From positions 4,017-68,016 of the forward strand of contig CANBUA010000001.1 in the NCBI GenBank assembly GCA_947372535.1: DNA of 64,000 bases, in the 5' to 3' direction. Made by a program: the position numbers and the translations under genes. How positions within the stretch are numbered: position 1 is the first letter of the stretch; each line of letters starts with the position of its first letter. This stretch comes from Burkholderiales bacterium (GTDB taxonomy: Bacteria; Pseudomonadota; Gammaproteobacteria; Burkholderiales; Burkholderiaceae). The notes beneath the pieces are model-generated. The model searched no databases and had not been told where the DNA came from. It saw only the letters and a program-made list of their open reading frames with translations. Positions 9,894 to 21,000 of the stretch are shown here, piece after piece.

Positions 9894-10412
9894 ATGGCCC
9901 TGCTGCCCATCCTCAGTTATCCCGACCCTCGTCTGCACAAGGTGGCCAAGCCGGTCGCCCAGGTCGATCAGCGCATCCAGCGCCTGGTGGACGACATGCT
10001 CGAGACCATGTACGACGCCAAGGGCGTGGGCCTGGCCGCCACCCAGGTCGATGTGCACGAGCGCGTGGTCGTGATCGACACCAGCGAGGAGCGCAACGAT
10101 CCGCTGGTGCTGATCAACCCCGAGATCATCGGGCGCAGTGCCGAGATGCTCATCTGGGAAGAAGGCTGCCTGTCGGTGCCCACCGTCTACGACAAGGTTG
10201 AGCGCCACGCCCGCGTGCGGGTGCGGGCCTTGAACCGCGACGGCCAGCCCTACGAGTTCGACGCCGAGGATGAATTGCTGTCGGTGTGCGTGCAGCACGA
10301 GCTTGATCACCTGGTGGGCAAGGTCTTCGTGGAATACCTCTCGCTGCTCAAGCGCAACCGCATCAAGACCAAGCTGTTGAAAAAAGCGCGCGACGACGAA
10401 GAGAACGCGTAA
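9894..10412 (+). CDS. def: Peptide deformylase
   Basis: Removes the formyl group from the N-terminal methionine of new proteins. The 172-residue protein has all three metal-site motifs: GVGLAATQ (motif 1), EEGCLSVP with the metal-binding cysteine (motif 2) and [10 protein letters not shown] with the two histidines and catalytic glutamate (motif 3). ATG at 9894 gives the usual N-terminus [14 protein letters not shown]. fmt follows after 12 bp, a very common pair that adds and removes the formyl group, so the two are almost certainly co-transcribed. Confidence 0.97.
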   Translation: MALLPILSYPDPRLHKVAKPVAQVDQRIQRLVDDMLETMYDAKGVGLAATQVDVHERVVVIDTSEERNDPLVLINPEIIGRSAEMLIWEEGCLSVPTVYDKVERHARVRVRALNRDGQPYEFDAEDELLSVCVQHELDHLVGKVFVEYLSLLKRNRIKTKLLKKARDDEENA

Positions 10413-10424
10413 AAGCGCCGCCGC

Positions 10425-11372
10425 ATGAAGCTCATTTTTGCCGGCACGCCGGAATTTGCCCGCGAGGCGCTGGCCGCCCTGCATGCCGCCGGTCACGAGA
10501 TCGCCCTGGTGATGAGCCAGCCCGACCGCCCCGCCGGGCGCGGCATGAAGCTGCAGGCCTCACCGGTCAAGCAATTCGCACTGGAACACGGCATGCCGGT
10601 GGCCCAGCCGCACAGCCTGAAGCTCGATGGCAAATATCCGGAAGAAGCGGCAAGCGCAAAAGCGCAGATCGAGGCTGTGAAGGCCGACGTGATGATCGTG
10701 GCCGCTTATGGCCTGATCCTGCCGCAATGGACTTTGAGCACACCGCGCCTGGGTTGCCTCAACATCCACGCCTCGCTGCTGCCGCGCTGGCGCGGTGCCG
10801 CCCCCATTCACCGAGCCATCGAGGCGGGCGATGCCGAGACGGGCATCACCATCATGCAGATGGACGCCGGTCTGGACACGGGCGACATGCTGCTGATCGA
10901 GCACGATGCCATCTTGCCGCAGGACACCACCGCCGCTTTGCATGACCGCATGGCCGCGCTCGGCGGGCGCCTGATCGTGCAAGCCCTGGCGGAGATCGAC
11001 GGCGGACGCGGCCTCAAGCCGCTGCCACAGCCGGCTGAAGGCGTGAACTACGCCCACAAGATCGAGAAATCGGAAAGTGCCATCGACTGGACGCTGCCAG
11101 CCAGCGTGATCGAGCGCCGCATCCGCGCTTTTGACCCCTTCCCCGGCTGCACTTTCCAGTGGGGCGGCGAGGTCGTCAAGGCCTGGGCGGCCAGCGTCGT
11201 GCCGGCCCAAGGCCAGCCTGGCGAACTGCTGCGCGCCCAGGGTGAATCGCTCATCGTGGCTTGTGGCGAACAGTCGCTGGCCTTGCACACCGTGCAACGC
11301 CCTGGAGGCAAACGCCTCCCCGTGGCCGATTTCCTGCGGGCCTGCGCCGAGCCCCCTGCCCGCCTGACTTGA
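10425..11372 (+). CDS. fmt: Methionyl-tRNA formyltransferase
   Basis: Formylates initiator Met-tRNA with 10-formyltetrahydrofolate. The 315-residue protein has the N-terminal Rossmann-type domain starting [12 protein letters not shown], the catalytic Asn/His in [17 protein letters not shown], and DAGLDTGDM with the catalytic Asp. The C-terminal OB-like domain (residues ~205-310) starts near [14 protein letters not shown]. Length is normal. Downstream partner of def; htpX follows 79 bp later in the same direction. Confidence 0.97.
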   Translation: MKLIFAGTPEFAREALAALHAAGHEIALVMSQPDRPAGRGMKLQASPVKQFALEHGMPVAQPHSLKLDGKYPEEAASAKAQIEAVKADVMIVAAYGLILPQWTLSTPRLGCLNIHASLLPRWRGAAPIHRAIEAGDAETGITIMQMDAGLDTGDMLLIEHDAILPQDTTAALHDRMAALGGRLIVQALAEIDGGRGLKPLPQPAEGVNYAHKIEKSESAIDWTLPASVIERRIRAFDPFPGCTFQWGGEVVKAWAASVVPAQGQPGELLRAQGESLIVACGEQSLALHTVQRPGGKRLPVADFLRACAEPPARLT

Positions 11373-11451
11373 ACTTCCGCGCTTGACCCGCATCTGACAC
11401 GGGCCGCCATGTGGCGGCTCACTGGCCCTGAGGCGACAAGGAGCCCACACC

Positions 11452-12303
11452 ATGTTCAACCTGTTCAAGACCGCTGTCCTGATGGCGGCGATCACCGCCC
11501 TGTTCATGGCCATTGGCGCCATGATCGGCGGGCGCTCGGGCATGATGCTCGCGCTGCTCGTGGCGGTCGGCATGAATTTCTTCAGCTACTGGTTTTCGGA
11601 CAAGATGGTGCTGAAGATGTACAACGCCCGCGAGGTCGATGCCAGTTCCGCGCCGCAGTTCTACAACATGGTGCAAGAGCTGGCCCAGCGCGCGCAGCTG
11701 CCCATGCCCAAGGTCTACCTGATCAACGAGGCCTCGCCCAACGCCTTTGCCACCGGGCGCGGCCCCGAGCACGCGGCCGTGGCGGCCACCACTGGCATCC
11801 TCAACATCCTGAGCGAGCGCGAGTTGCGCGGCGTGATGGCGCACGAGCTGGCCCACGTCAAGCACCGCGACATCCTCATCAGCACCATCAGCGCAACCAT
11901 GGCCGGTGCGATCTCCATGCTGGCCAACTTCGCGATGTTCTTCGGCCACCGCGATGAAAACGGCCGCCCCGCCAACCCCATCGTGGGCATCGCCGTGGCC
12001 ATCCTGGCGCCCGTGGCCGCCAGCCTGATCCAGATGGCGATCAGCCGCGCGCGTGAATTCGAGGCCGATCGGGGCGGCGCCGAGATCAGCGGTGACCCGC
12101 AGGCCCTGGCCAGCGCCTTGCAGAAAATCCACCGGTACGCCCAGGGCATCCCCCTGGAGACCACGGAGCGGCACCCTGAGACCGCTCAGATGATGATCAT
12201 GAACCCGCTCTCAGGCCAAGGCCTGGCGGGGCTGTTCTCGACCCACCCCTCCACCGAGGAGCGCGTGGCGCGCCTGCTGTCCATGGCCCGCCCGGGGGGC
12301 TGA
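11452..12303 (+). CDS. htpX: Membrane zinc metalloprotease HtpX
   Basis: Inner-membrane quality-control protease of the M48 family, 283 residues. Two hydrophobic segments open the protein ([12 protein letters not shown] and [14 protein letters not shown]). The zinc site is [10 protein letters not shown] at about residue 130, and the third ligand glutamate lies in [15 protein letters not shown]. Two more hydrophobic segments lie between these. The C-terminus includes the typical [18 protein letters not shown] at 11452 follows AAGGAG with good spacing. Often heat- or envelope-stress-regulated in relatives; no such promoter was identified here. Confidence 0.96.
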   Translation: MFNLFKTAVLMAAITALFMAIGAMIGGRSGMMLALLVAVGMNFFSYWFSDKMVLKMYNAREVDASSAPQFYNMVQELAQRAQLPMPKVYLINEASPNAFATGRGPEHAAVAATTGILNILSERELRGVMAHELAHVKHRDILISTISATMAGAISMLANFAMFFGHRDENGRPANPIVGIAVAILAPVAASLIQMAISRAREFEADRGGAEISGDPQALASALQKIHRYAQGIPLETTERHPETAQMMIMNPLSGQGLAGLFSTHPSTEERVARLLSMARPGG

Positions 12304-12384
12304 TTCAAGTTGTAACGTACCCGACCGATATCCAAGAGATCTGCTCTGGCATGTAGTCAAAGAGCCGACTCCTGAGGATGTTGG

Positions 12385-15300
12385 ATGCACGTGGACATAC
12401 AACAAGCTGAATCGGAATCGACCTGGTTGCGCCGAGGCTCGTGGGTGGTTCTCGCCGTGGGCCTGCTCGCCAGCGCCCTGCTGTGGCAACACGCCGCGCG
12501 CACCGAGCAAGACCAGGCACGCGCCGAGTTTGAGCGCGAAGGCAATGACATTGCCCTGCGGCTGAATCAGACGCTGGACCACTACGGCGACCTGCTGGGC
12601 AGCTTCCAGGCCCTGTTCAAGGTGACCCATGAGGTCGACCGCAAGACCTTCCATGCGCACTACGAGTCGCTGCACATCAGCCAGGACTATCCCGGGCTGA
12701 TCGCCGTGCAATACGCGCAAAGCGTCGAGGATGCGGACAAGGCGGCTTTCGAGGCCGGCGTGCGCAAGGACAACAGCCTGCGACCAGAAGGCAACCCGGG
12801 GTTTCGCATCCTGCCCGAGGGGCGCCGCGCCTTCTACGTGGCCACCAAGTACAACGAGCCCATGGCCGGCAATGAAGCCGTGCTGGGCTATGACACGGCC
12901 GCCGAACCCTTGCGCCGCCAAGCCCTCGAACGCGCCCGCGACCTGGGCACGCTCCAGGCGTCCGAACCCTTGTCGCTGCTCCAGATCAAGGAAGCCGACA
13001 ACACCGGCATCGTCCTGCGCGTGCCGATCTACCGGGCGGGTGCCGACATCAGCACCATGGTGGCGCGCAACCAGGCTTATGTGGGCCAGATCAGCGGCGT
13101 GTTGCATGCGTCCCGCCTGATGAAACAGCTGAACACCATCTCCCACGGCGCGGTGCTGACCTGGCGGATAGAGGACGTGGGCACGGCCGATGGCCGCAGC
13201 AACGACGTGCCCAAGATGCTGTTCGACAGCCAGGCGCTGGAGCCGGTGATGGCCAAGGCTGGTCGACCGGCCTACCAGTCCTCCGGCAACATCGCGCGGA
13301 CCGTGAATGTCGGTGGCCGCCAATGGCGCCTGACCTTCACGCCCCCGGTGATCAACCAATCCTTGCAGCCGTATCCCTTGGCACTGCTGGTGTGCGGCCT
13401 GCTGGCCTCCATCGGGCTGTGGTGGTCCTTCAAAAACGCGGCCAACCGCCATCGCCAGGCCGCGCGCATGGCACGCCGGTTGAGCGACCAGGCCGTGCAA
13501 AGCGAGCGGCGCTTGCGCTCGGTCATGGACCACACGGTCGACGGCATCATCACGATCGCCTCCACGGGCTGGATCATCGGGGTCAACGAGGCGGTGTGCC
13601 GCATCTTCGGCTACAGCGAGCAGGAACTGCTGCGCAAGCACCTGAGCCAGTTGATGCCCGCGGCCATCAATTACGCCCGCACGGCCACGCTGGATGACTT
13701 TCTCATGGCCCAGCACGTCGGGCTCGATGGCGTGGGACGCCGTGCCGAAGGACGCCGCAGCAATGGCGAGACCTTCCCCATGGACCTGGCCGTGAGCACC
13801 ATGGACCAAGACGGCCACACGCAATACATCGGCGTGCTGCGTGACCTGAGTGCCGAGCGTGCCGCCGAACTGGCCGTGATCGAAGCACACCGTCAGCTCA
13901 ACGAGGTGGACGAGATGCGCCGTGTGATCGTGCACCACGCGCCTTACGCCATCTTCGTGCTCAACCGCCAGGGCATCATCCAGACCATCAACCCGGCCGG
14001 CGAGATCCTGCTGGGCTACCGCTCCAGCGACCTGATCGGCGCCAGCACCACGCAGCGCTTCTTCGACCAGGACCAGTTGAACGAACGCGCCCACCTGCTG
14101 GCCATGCGCACCAATTCACCCGAGGAAGAGCTGGACGTGCTGGTGCACCTGGCCGAGCAATCACCCGGGCTGCCCAGCGAATGGACGCTCATCCGCGCCG
14201 ATGGCCGCTCGCTGGTGGCCGAGGTCTCGGTGACCGTGTTGAGCGACGAGTTCGGGCAGCTCACAGGCTACCTGGCCATGGCCCAGGACGTGACCTCGCG
14301 CTGCGATGCCGAGAGCCAGGTCCAGCACATGGCCAAGCACGACTCGCTGACCGCCCTGCCCAACCGCAACATGTTGCAGGAGCAACTGCGCGCCTCCATG
14401 GCCCTGGCCGACCGCGAAGGCCACATCATGGCCTTGATGTTCATCGACCTGGACCGCTTCAAGAAGATCAACGACACCCTGGGCCACCACATCGGCGACA
14501 GCGTGCTGATTGAGGTGGCGCGGCGCCTGCGCTCGGCCATGCGCACGTCCGACATCGTGGCGCGCATTGGTGGCGACGAGTTCGTGGTGCTGCTGCCCCG
14601 CATCGCCGCCTCCGAAGACGGCCTGCGTGTGGCCGAGAAGGTGCTCGAAGAGTTCATCGAACCGTTGCGCGTGGGCCCGCACGAGTTGCGCGTGACGCCC
14701 AGCATCGGCCTGGTGCTCTACCCCGAGCACGGCACCGACGCCATCACCTTGATGCGCCATGCCGACCTGGCCATGTACCAGTCCAAGCACCTGGGACGCA
14801 ACCGCGTGCAGGTCTACAGCGACCACATCGAATCGCCCACGGCCGACACCCTGGTGTTGGAGAACGACCTCTACAAGGCGCTGGACCGCGAGGAGTTCCG
14901 CTTGCACTTCCAACCGCAGTTCGATTGCGCCACGGGCCACATCACGGGTGCCGAGGCTTTGATTCGCTGGGAGCACAACGGCAAGCTCGTGCCGCCGAAC
15001 GATTTCATCCCGCTGGCCGAAGAGACGGGCCTGATCGTGGCCATCGGCGAATGGGTGCTGCGGCGCGCTTGCGCGCAAGCACAACATTGGCGCGAGCTCA
15101 GCGGCTGGCCACTGCGCGTGGCCGTGAACCTGTCGGCTGTGCAACTGGACCGCCCCGACATCGCCGAGACGGTCGCCAATGCCCTGCGCGACACGGGCCT
15201 GCCGCCGACCGCGCTGGAACTGGAGATCACCGAAAGCGTGGTGGTGCGTGAGTCACTGCGCGCAGCCGACGTGCTCAACGACCTGCGCGCGCTGGGCATC

Positions 15301-15675
15301 ACGGTGGCCATCGACGACTTCGGTGTCGGTTATTCGAGCTTTGCCTACCTGCGAGAGTTGCCGGTGGACCGCTTCAAGCTGGACCGCAGCTTCCTGGCCG
15401 CCGTGCCGCAGTCCATGGGCGACAGCCGATTGACCGCCGCCTTGATCGCCATGGCGCATCGACTGGAGGTGGGCATCGTGGCCGAAGGGGTGGAGACGGC
15501 CGAACAGCACGCCTTCCTGCGGGATCACGGCTGTGACGAGGTGCAGGGCTATCACCTGGGCAGGCCCATGAATGAGGCGGCTTTCGAGGCGCTGATCATG
15601 GCGCACAGCCGAGAGCATCTGGACACGATCAAGGCGCTGGCCCCCAGTCAAGCACAGGGACAGATTCCGGCCTGA
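12385..15675 (+). CDS. CHASE-PAS-PAS-GGDEF-EAL c-di-GMP turnover protein
   Basis: A 1096-residue membrane signalling protein. TM1 is at ~17-35, followed by a periplasmic CHASE domain (~80-280), TM2 at ~335-353, two PAS domains (~380-490 and ~510-625), GGDEF (~645-800) and EAL (~825-1080). The cyclase motif GGDEF is intact near residue 729, and an RTSD inhibitory I-site lies five residues before it. In the EAL domain the catalytic set looks complete: EALIRW, NLSAVQL, EITES, DDFGVGYSS, KLDRS, EGVET and QGYHLGRP. So it may both make and degrade c-di-GMP, with an unknown small molecule sensed by CHASE. It is convergent with the MSHA pilus locus, 22 bp from mshP. Confidence 0.93.
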   Translation: MHVDIQQAESESTWLRRGSWVVLAVGLLASALLWQHAARTEQDQARAEFEREGNDIALRLNQTLDHYGDLLGSFQALFKVTHEVDRKTFHAHYESLHISQDYPGLIAVQYAQSVEDADKAAFEAGVRKDNSLRPEGNPGFRILPEGRRAFYVATKYNEPMAGNEAVLGYDTAAEPLRRQALERARDLGTLQASEPLSLLQIKEADNTGIVLRVPIYRAGADISTMVARNQAYVGQISGVLHASRLMKQLNTISHGAVLTWRIEDVGTADGRSNDVPKMLFDSQALEPVMAKAGRPAYQSSGNIARTVNVGGRQWRLTFTPPVINQSLQPYPLALLVCGLLASIGLWWSFKNAANRHRQAARMARRLSDQAVQSERRLRSVMDHTVDGIITIASTGWIIGVNEAVCRIFGYSEQELLRKHLSQLMPAAINYARTATLDDFLMAQHVGLDGVGRRAEGRRSNGETFPMDLAVSTMDQDGHTQYIGVLRDLSAERAAELAVIEAHRQLNEVDEMRRVIVHHAPYAIFVLNRQGIIQTINPAGEILLGYRSSDLIGASTTQRFFDQDQLNERAHLLAMRTNSPEEELDVLVHLAEQSPGLPSEWTLIRADGRSLVAEVSVTVLSDEFGQLTGYLAMAQDVTSRCDAESQVQHMAKHDSLTALPNRNMLQEQLRASMALADREGHIMALMFIDLDRFKKINDTLGHHIGDSVLIEVARRLRSAMRTSDIVARIGGDEFVVLLPRIAASEDGLRVAEKVLEEFIEPLRVGPHELRVTPSIGLVLYPEHGTDAITLMRHADLAMYQSKHLGRNRVQVYSDHIESPTADTLVLENDLYKALDREEFRLHFQPQFDCATGHITGAEALIRWEHNGKLVPPNDFIPLAEETGLIVAIGEWVLRRACAQAQHWRELSGWPLRVAVNLSAVQLDRPDIAETVANALRDTGLPPTALELEITESVVVRESLRAADVLNDLRALGITVAIDDFGVGYSSFAYLRELPVDRFKLDRSFLAAVPQSMGDSRLTAALIAMAHRLEVGIVAEGVETAEQHAFLRDHGCDEVQGYHLGRPMNEAAFEALIMAHSREHLDTIKALAPSQAQGQIPA

Positions 15676-15697
15676 CCACAGCTGGCCAGGACCGCGA

Positions 15698-16195
15698 TCA
15701 ACGATCGGTCAACTGAACCTGCCGCATGCGCTCGACGTAGGTGTGGGTGGCAGCCCGGGTGGCATCGGGACAGGTGCCCGCTGCCGTCGTGGTGCAGGCC
15801 ACCGACTCGACGGTGTACAGGCGCACCACCTGGTCCGCCCCGGCCGAAGTCTGGCCCTCGTTGAACGAACTGGAGTTGCAGGTCACGGTCACCATGAAGC
15901 CCATGGTGCTGATCATGTTGATGGTCTGGGTGGTGTTCGCGCAGGTCGTCCAGGTGCCCCGCAGGGCCTGGAACATCCCCCACTCCAGGCCAGCACTGGC
16001 CGCCTGGGAAGCCCGCGCGCCCTGGATGTCCTGGGCGAAGTTCGATTGCTCGACCCAGCCCATCTTCACCACGCCCGCCGCCAGCGACGACAGGATGACC
16101 AGCACCACGATGGCCGCGATGGCACCCAGGCCATGCTGAGCATGGCCCGCACCCGGCTTGAGCATGAAAGGTGGCAAACGATGGTTCATGGTCAT
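15698..16195 (-). CDS. mshP: MSHA minor pilin-like protein MshP
   Basis: A 165-residue protein, last gene of the MSHA locus. A single N-terminal hydrophobic helix (GLGAIAAIVVLVILSSLAAGVV) follows a short leader with a glycine, as in prepilins. The +5 glutamate of major pilins is not present, which also holds for MshP in Vibrio. Four cysteines lie in the C-terminal half. Start ATG at 16195 overlaps the mshO stop as ATGA, showing translational coupling; the longer upstream reading frame lies inside mshO. Identified by position after mshO and by its architecture rather than by strong motifs. Confidence 0.8.
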   Translation of the reverse strand: MTMNHRLPPFMLKPGAGHAQHGLGAIAAIVVLVILSSLAAGVVKMGWVEQSNFAQDIQGARASQAASAGLEWGMFQALRGTWTTCANTTQTINMISTMGFMVTVTCNSSSFNEGQTSAGADQVVRLYTVESVACTTTAAGTCPDATRAATHTYVERMRQVQLTDR

Positions 16196-17103
16196 GGCAC
16201 GTTCATCACATGAGCCCCCTGGGCCAGGTAGGCGGTTTCGTTGTTGCGCGCGATGGAAAGCTCCAGCCACAAGAAGCCGCTTTGCTGGGTCGCACCCTGG
16301 TTGGGGTTGTAGATGAAGGTACACGACCTGACATTGTTGGCGATGACATCACCGCCGACCGTGGACGGGCAGGCCGCCGGGTAGGCGGCATTGAACCCAT
16401 AGTTCTTGACACGGTACAGCGTGCCCTTGCCGTTGCCGCTGGAATCGACGGTGCCGTCGGCGCCGGAGCACACGTAGAACACGGCTTTCTGGTTGTTGGG
16501 CACCACGCCGAAACGACCACCCGTGTAGCCCGAAGGGAACTGAATGGGCGTGATGACGATGCGCTGCTTGCCTTGCCAGGCGCTTGTCGAGGCCCCGACG
16601 GGGGCGGTGATGTCCGATCGGTTGCTGCCGCTGTAGACATCGTTGACGTTCTGGTTGTCGATCACGATCCAGTCACCGACCGCAGGGGTGGTTGAGAGCG
16701 TGGTCAAGGTGTCGAACTGGCTGGTGGCCTGCGTCGGGTCGATGAAGGCCGAGCATGCCGAGGTTGGGCAATTGGGCGAGGTGTTGTCCGCCGATGGCGA
16801 GGCGTCGCTGTCCATGCGATAGCGCCCGCCAGCCATCGTGGGGACCACCTCGAAGCAGGCCGCGTTGGGCATCCGCAAGGAGTTGGGCACCGCCATGCGC
16901 ACATCGCGCAGCATGCGTCGCAAGGCGGTGTCGGTCTGATCGACCAGGTCGGAGCGGTTGCGCGTGTCCCTGAACGACTTGAGCGCTGGCGGCAGGAAAA
17001 TCGACAAGGTGGCGGCCATGACCGCGCCCACCACGATCACCACGATCAACTCGATCAGGGTGAAGCCACGATCGGCACGACGGTTCAGGTGCTGGGTCAT
17101 CAT
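16192..17103 (-). CDS. mshO: MSHA minor pilin MshO
   Basis: A prepilin of 303 residues with the type IV cleavage site RGFTLIELIV (cleavage after G, E at +5) and a long globular C-terminal domain, much longer than major pilins, as expected of MshO. Conserved features include FRDTRNRSDLVDQTDTALRRMLRDVR after the helix, split here by a turn, and several cysteines. ATG at 17103 overlaps the mshD stop as ATGA. Minor pilins of this kind are thought to form the tip complex that starts pilus assembly. Confidence 0.87.
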   Translation of the reverse strand: MMTQHLNRRADRGFTLIELIVVIVVGAVMAATLSIFLPPALKSFRDTRNRSDLVDQTDTALRRMLRDVRMAVPNSLRMPNAACFEVVPTMAGGRYRMDSDASPSADNTSPNCPTSACSAFIDPTQATSQFDTLTTLSTTPAVGDWIVIDNQNVNDVYSGSNRSDITAPVGASTSAWQGKQRIVITPIQFPSGYTGGRFGVVPNNQKAVFYVCSGADGTVDSSGNGKGTLYRVKNYGFNAAYPAACPSTVGGDVIANNVRSCTFIYNPNQGATQQSGFLWLELSIARNNETAYLAQGAHVMNVP

Positions 17104-17567
17104 GGTCCCGCGTAGTTCGTTCGCCATCCCACCATCGTGATGCTCTCCGAGCCCCGCGCCGCGGTGACCGTGATTTTCACGGCCTCGGTGACGGTCTGGA
17201 GTGTCGTCACCACCGCCGTGACATTCACCGAATACCCGTTGAGCGAGGCGATGGCCGTGCCGTCAATGTCGTAGATCTTGGCCACCGAGGTGGTGTTGTA
17301 GCCGTTGTAGTCCAGCACATCGTTGTAGGTGTTGCGCGCATAGCCCGTGGGCGCGGTGTTGGCCGTCACTCGGTAAGGCTTGAGTTCGATTTCTTCGAGC
17401 ATTTCCTCGGCAATGGCCAGGAGTTGCTTGCGCACCACCGGATCGGCATTGTTTTTGGAAACCTGGCTGAATGCCATCATCACCCCGGCGATGCCCACGC
17501 CGATGACCACGATGGCAATGATCATCTCGATCATGGTGAAGCCGAGGACGCGGCGTTTACTGGACAT
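17100..17567 (-). CDS. mshD: MSHA minor pilin MshD
   Basis: A 155-residue prepilin with a short basic leader (MSSKRRVLG) and cleavage site LGFTMIEMIIAIVV, E at +5. The position between mshC and mshO and the size match MshD/PilV-type minor pilins. ATG at 17567 lies inside the end of mshC (11-bp overlap); an earlier in-frame ATG five codons upstream is possible. Its stop overlaps mshO. It has no cysteine, unlike its neighbours. Confidence 0.85.
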   Translation of the reverse strand: MSSKRRVLGFTMIEMIIAIVVIGVGIAGVMMAFSQVSKNNADPVVRKQLLAIAEEMLEEIELKPYRVTANTAPTGYARNTYNDVLDYNGYNTTSVAKIYDIDGTAIASLNGYSVNVTAVVTTLQTVTEAVKITVTAARGSESITMVGWRTNYAGP

Positions 17568-18087
17568 AGCCGGTCTCCCCATTCACGGTGATGTCGGAGG
17601 CGCCGCTCATGGAAATCGTACGCGTCGAGGACGTGCTCCCCGCGCCGTCGCTGGTGATGCGACCATCAGGCTGGAAGTAGATCACGCCCGCTGGCGAGAC
17701 CGTCGTGCCAGCACTGCTGTTGGTGGTCGATGCCGCCGTGCCGGTGCCATCGCTGCCCTGCAAGGCGGTGCTGCACGAGCTGGCCGGATTGACGGTGGCC
17801 ACGGTCAAGGTGACGGACGTGGTGGTCACGGTGGCACAGACCAGGCGTCGATGGCCCACGGCACTTTTTTGCGCATACCGCATGCTGGCCAGGACCTGAT
17901 CGTGCCAGCCCGCATCGCGCATGCTCAACGCACCCTGCAGCTTGGGCAGCACGAAACTGGCCAGCGCGCCCACCAGTACCACGATCACGATCAACTCGAT
18001 CGCGGTGTAGCCCCGCACACGCCCGCCCACACGCGGGCTCGCGTGGCGGCTGATGCTCAAAAGGTGATCAGAAGAGCTCTCGCACAT
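17557..18087 (-). CDS. mshC: MSHA minor pilin MshC
   Basis: A 176-residue prepilin. The leader is unusually long (~38 residues) before the cleavage site RGYTAIELIVIVVLVG, where +1 is tyrosine rather than phenylalanine or methionine and E at +5 is kept. This fits GspH/FimT-like minor pilins such as MshC. Two cysteines (VCATV and SCSTA) may pair. ATG at 18087 overlaps the end of the preceding MshQ-like gene by 20 bp. The mature part contains a low-complexity Thr/Ser stretch. Confidence 0.82.
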   Translation of the reverse strand: MCESSSDHLLSISRHASPRVGGRVRGYTAIELIVIVVLVGALASFVLPKLQGALSMRDAGWHDQVLASMRYAQKSAVGHRRLVCATVTTTSVTLTVATVNPASSCSTALQGSDGTGTAASTTNSSAGTTVSPAGVIYFQPDGRITSDGAGSTSSTRTISMSGASDITVNGETGYVQ

Positions 18088-21000
18088 GGATGGTTCTTTT
18101 TGTCTCGGGGGCATAGACCCCAAAGGTGATGCGCGCTGAAGGGTCCCGGTCGAAGGTGACCGCGCAGTTGCCGTTGCGAGCGCGCAGCCAACTCAGGTTA
18201 GCACCTGTGGTGGTGGCGTGGCTGCTCAGGCAGGCGTTGTCGGTCGTGGTCGCGCCCAGGTTGAAGGCGATGTCCACGCTGCCCGTGGCGGTGGGGCTGG
18301 GCGCGCTCAGGCTCAAGGTACCGTTGCCACCGCCAATGACCACAGACGATGCCGTCGTGCTCCAGGCCGCCGTGCTGGCGCCTTTGTAGTCCAGGTAGTT
18401 GGACCGGCCCACGGCAGCCATCGGGACCGTGGTGCAGTTGTCCGCACTGTTGAGGATCCAGGCCTTGCCGCTCCAGTGTTGCGCACTCACCTGCACGCTC
18501 AGGTTGCTCTTTTCCGAGCCGAAGGTGTTGGCGAATTTCAATTGTCCGCTTCGCAAGGCCACGCTGCCTTCGGCATAGCCGCTCGACGAGATGCCGTTGG
18601 CGTCCACCGCCCGCACAGTCACCGAGGTGGGCGACGTTTGCTTTTGACTGAACACGAAGGACGGGGAGGTGGATGAGGCGGTCACCGTGGCCACACCGGC
18701 TGCGAAGTTGCCCTTGAGTACCGAGAAGTTGCTCGAGGTTCCAGTGCCGCCATTGGTGGTGGCAGACAAGGTGATGTCCTGGGCCGGGCTGGACGAGAGG
18801 CCCCCGTCGTAGTTCAGCGTGGTGGCGCTGGCTGCATTGCGCGCCGTGACCGTCACGCCAAAGGGTTGCCCGCTGTAGGTGAAGGTGCTGCAGGCATCAG
18901 TGACACCGAGGTCCAGGTGGTGCGGCCGAAACGGCCCGGCCGCGCCCGTGACCGTCGTGTCCGCTCCGGAAGTGACGATGTAGGCACAGTTTTTGGTGAC
19001 CGCAGGGATGGGATCGGTGAACACCGCGTTGGTGCAGGCCACCGACCCGGTTTGCCCCGCCGCATATTTGTACAAGCCGTTGGCACCGTAGGACACCAAG
19101 GCCGTGGCACCGGTGGGCAGGGCGCAGGTGCCGCCCTGGACCGCGCACGCCGTCCAGGCCGTGGCGTTGCCGGAGTTGCCGGCCACGTGGAACCCCGAAC
19201 TCAGGTAACTGCCGCTGCTCAACAGCGCCGTGACGTCCCCCTGGCCCACTTCCGTCCATGCCATGTTGGTGGATGTAGCCACCCCGGCAGTGAAGGCCCC
19301 GACCGAGCCCGTGAAGGTGCCATTGACCGCCCCCATGCCGCTGGGCTTGGCCCGCGCGAAACCCAGGGTGACACCTTCCGGCGAGGTTTCGCGACCAAAG
19401 TTCGGCGTGGTGGCGTTCAAGGCATTGCGGGCCGTCACGGTGCCGTTGAAGCTGCTGGCTGCCGTGAGGGGGCTCGCGGAGGTAACCGCCACATCGAAGC
19501 GGTAGGGCGCTGCCACGAATGTGGCGCTGCCGGCGACGCTCAAGCCAGCCTCGGTGCCGGTGCCGGTATAGGCGGCGGTCATGCCCACCTGCCCCACGTC
19601 GGCATACTGCACGGTGGTTGATGCCACGCCACTGGCGTCGAAGCTCAGGTTCACTGCCCGTCCCGTGGCATCGCAAACCGCTGCCGCGTTATTGCTTGCA
19701 TTGAGCGCTGCGCCGCCCACACGCACGGCCTTCGTGCCGGTGGTCGGATTGCCATACGTGCATTTGAACGTCACGTCCCGGTTCACGCTGGCGAAGGCTG
19801 GCGTGCACACCAGTCCATTGTCAGACGAGCGAACCGCGCTCACGGTCACCGCCTGAGAGACCTCAGCCACATGGTTGGGCACGCTAAAGAGGATGCCCGA
19901 TGTGTTGGCGGTGTAGACGCAGCTGCCGCCTGCGCTGGCCGCCGTGCCCATGCCGCAGTACGGGCTGGAGCCGGCAGAAGGCACGGGCGACAAGCTGCTC
20001 AAGCCCGCCGTGACAGCACCCGCCGTGGTGATGTGCGCAGCCACCGTGGTCGTGGCACTGGCAGCGGGAATCGTGAACGCCGAGGTGTAGTTGACGGTGG
20101 GGGTGCCCGAGAGCACCAGGTTGCCCGACATGCCCGTCGTGTAGGTGCTGCTGCAATCGGCGTTGGCACAGGCTTTGATCGTGTAAGTGAGCGGATTGCA
20201 GGTCACGCCGCTCGCGCTGCTGGTGGTCACTTCCAGGTGGTGCGGCCCAGGCGTGCTGCAACTGGGCGATTCGGCATACACGGTCGAGACTTCCGCTGCG
20301 GTCAATTCGGCGTCATACAACTTGATCTGGTCGAAATAGCCATAGGCCGAATTCACCTCGGCCGAGCCAGCAACACGGTTATCGCCGAAATAAAGCGTAC
20401 TGATGGCGCTGGCAATGGCGCCGCTGGCCACCGTGAACAGCTGCTCGTCCTGTTGAACGCCGTCCACATAGAGGCGCATGCGCGTCGCATTGGTGCCCGT
20501 CGTGAATTTCCAGGTCACCACGACATGAGTCCAGGTCGCGTCGCTCATGGCATTGAGCTTGTCCACGTTCCGGCTGGTGCCGCCGCCGTCGGTGGTGTAG
20601 GCGTTCAAATCCACGCCACTGTTGGCGTCATCACGGTAGAGATAGAACTGGTTCGAGCTTGACGACGAGGCGTCGTACAGCATGCGGTGTTCGACGCCCG
20701 TTGTCACGGACTTGTACCAAAACGCCACGGTGCCAGAGTTGCCGATGGCGTTGACGTCGATGCCCGTGTCGAAGGCGTCGATGGCCGTCGTCAGGTTCCT
20801 CGGAATCAGCAAGCCGCGGCAGAACTTGCCGCTGGACGTGGACGAGGCCCCGCCAACGATCTTGCCGTGCCGCTTGTTGCCAGAGCTGTCAAGCACCTCG
20901 CCGTCGGTACCGTCATAGCTGTTTTGCTCAAAGCTGTATTCAGCAAACAGGCCGCTGCTGGGCCAAGAGCACGTCGCGGGTTTGGGCGTGCCGCTCACGC

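Noticed and set aside
12211..14094. Open frame of about 630 codons opposite the GGDEF-EAL gene
   Set aside because: Shadow of a gene with intact motifs; no recognisable protein features.
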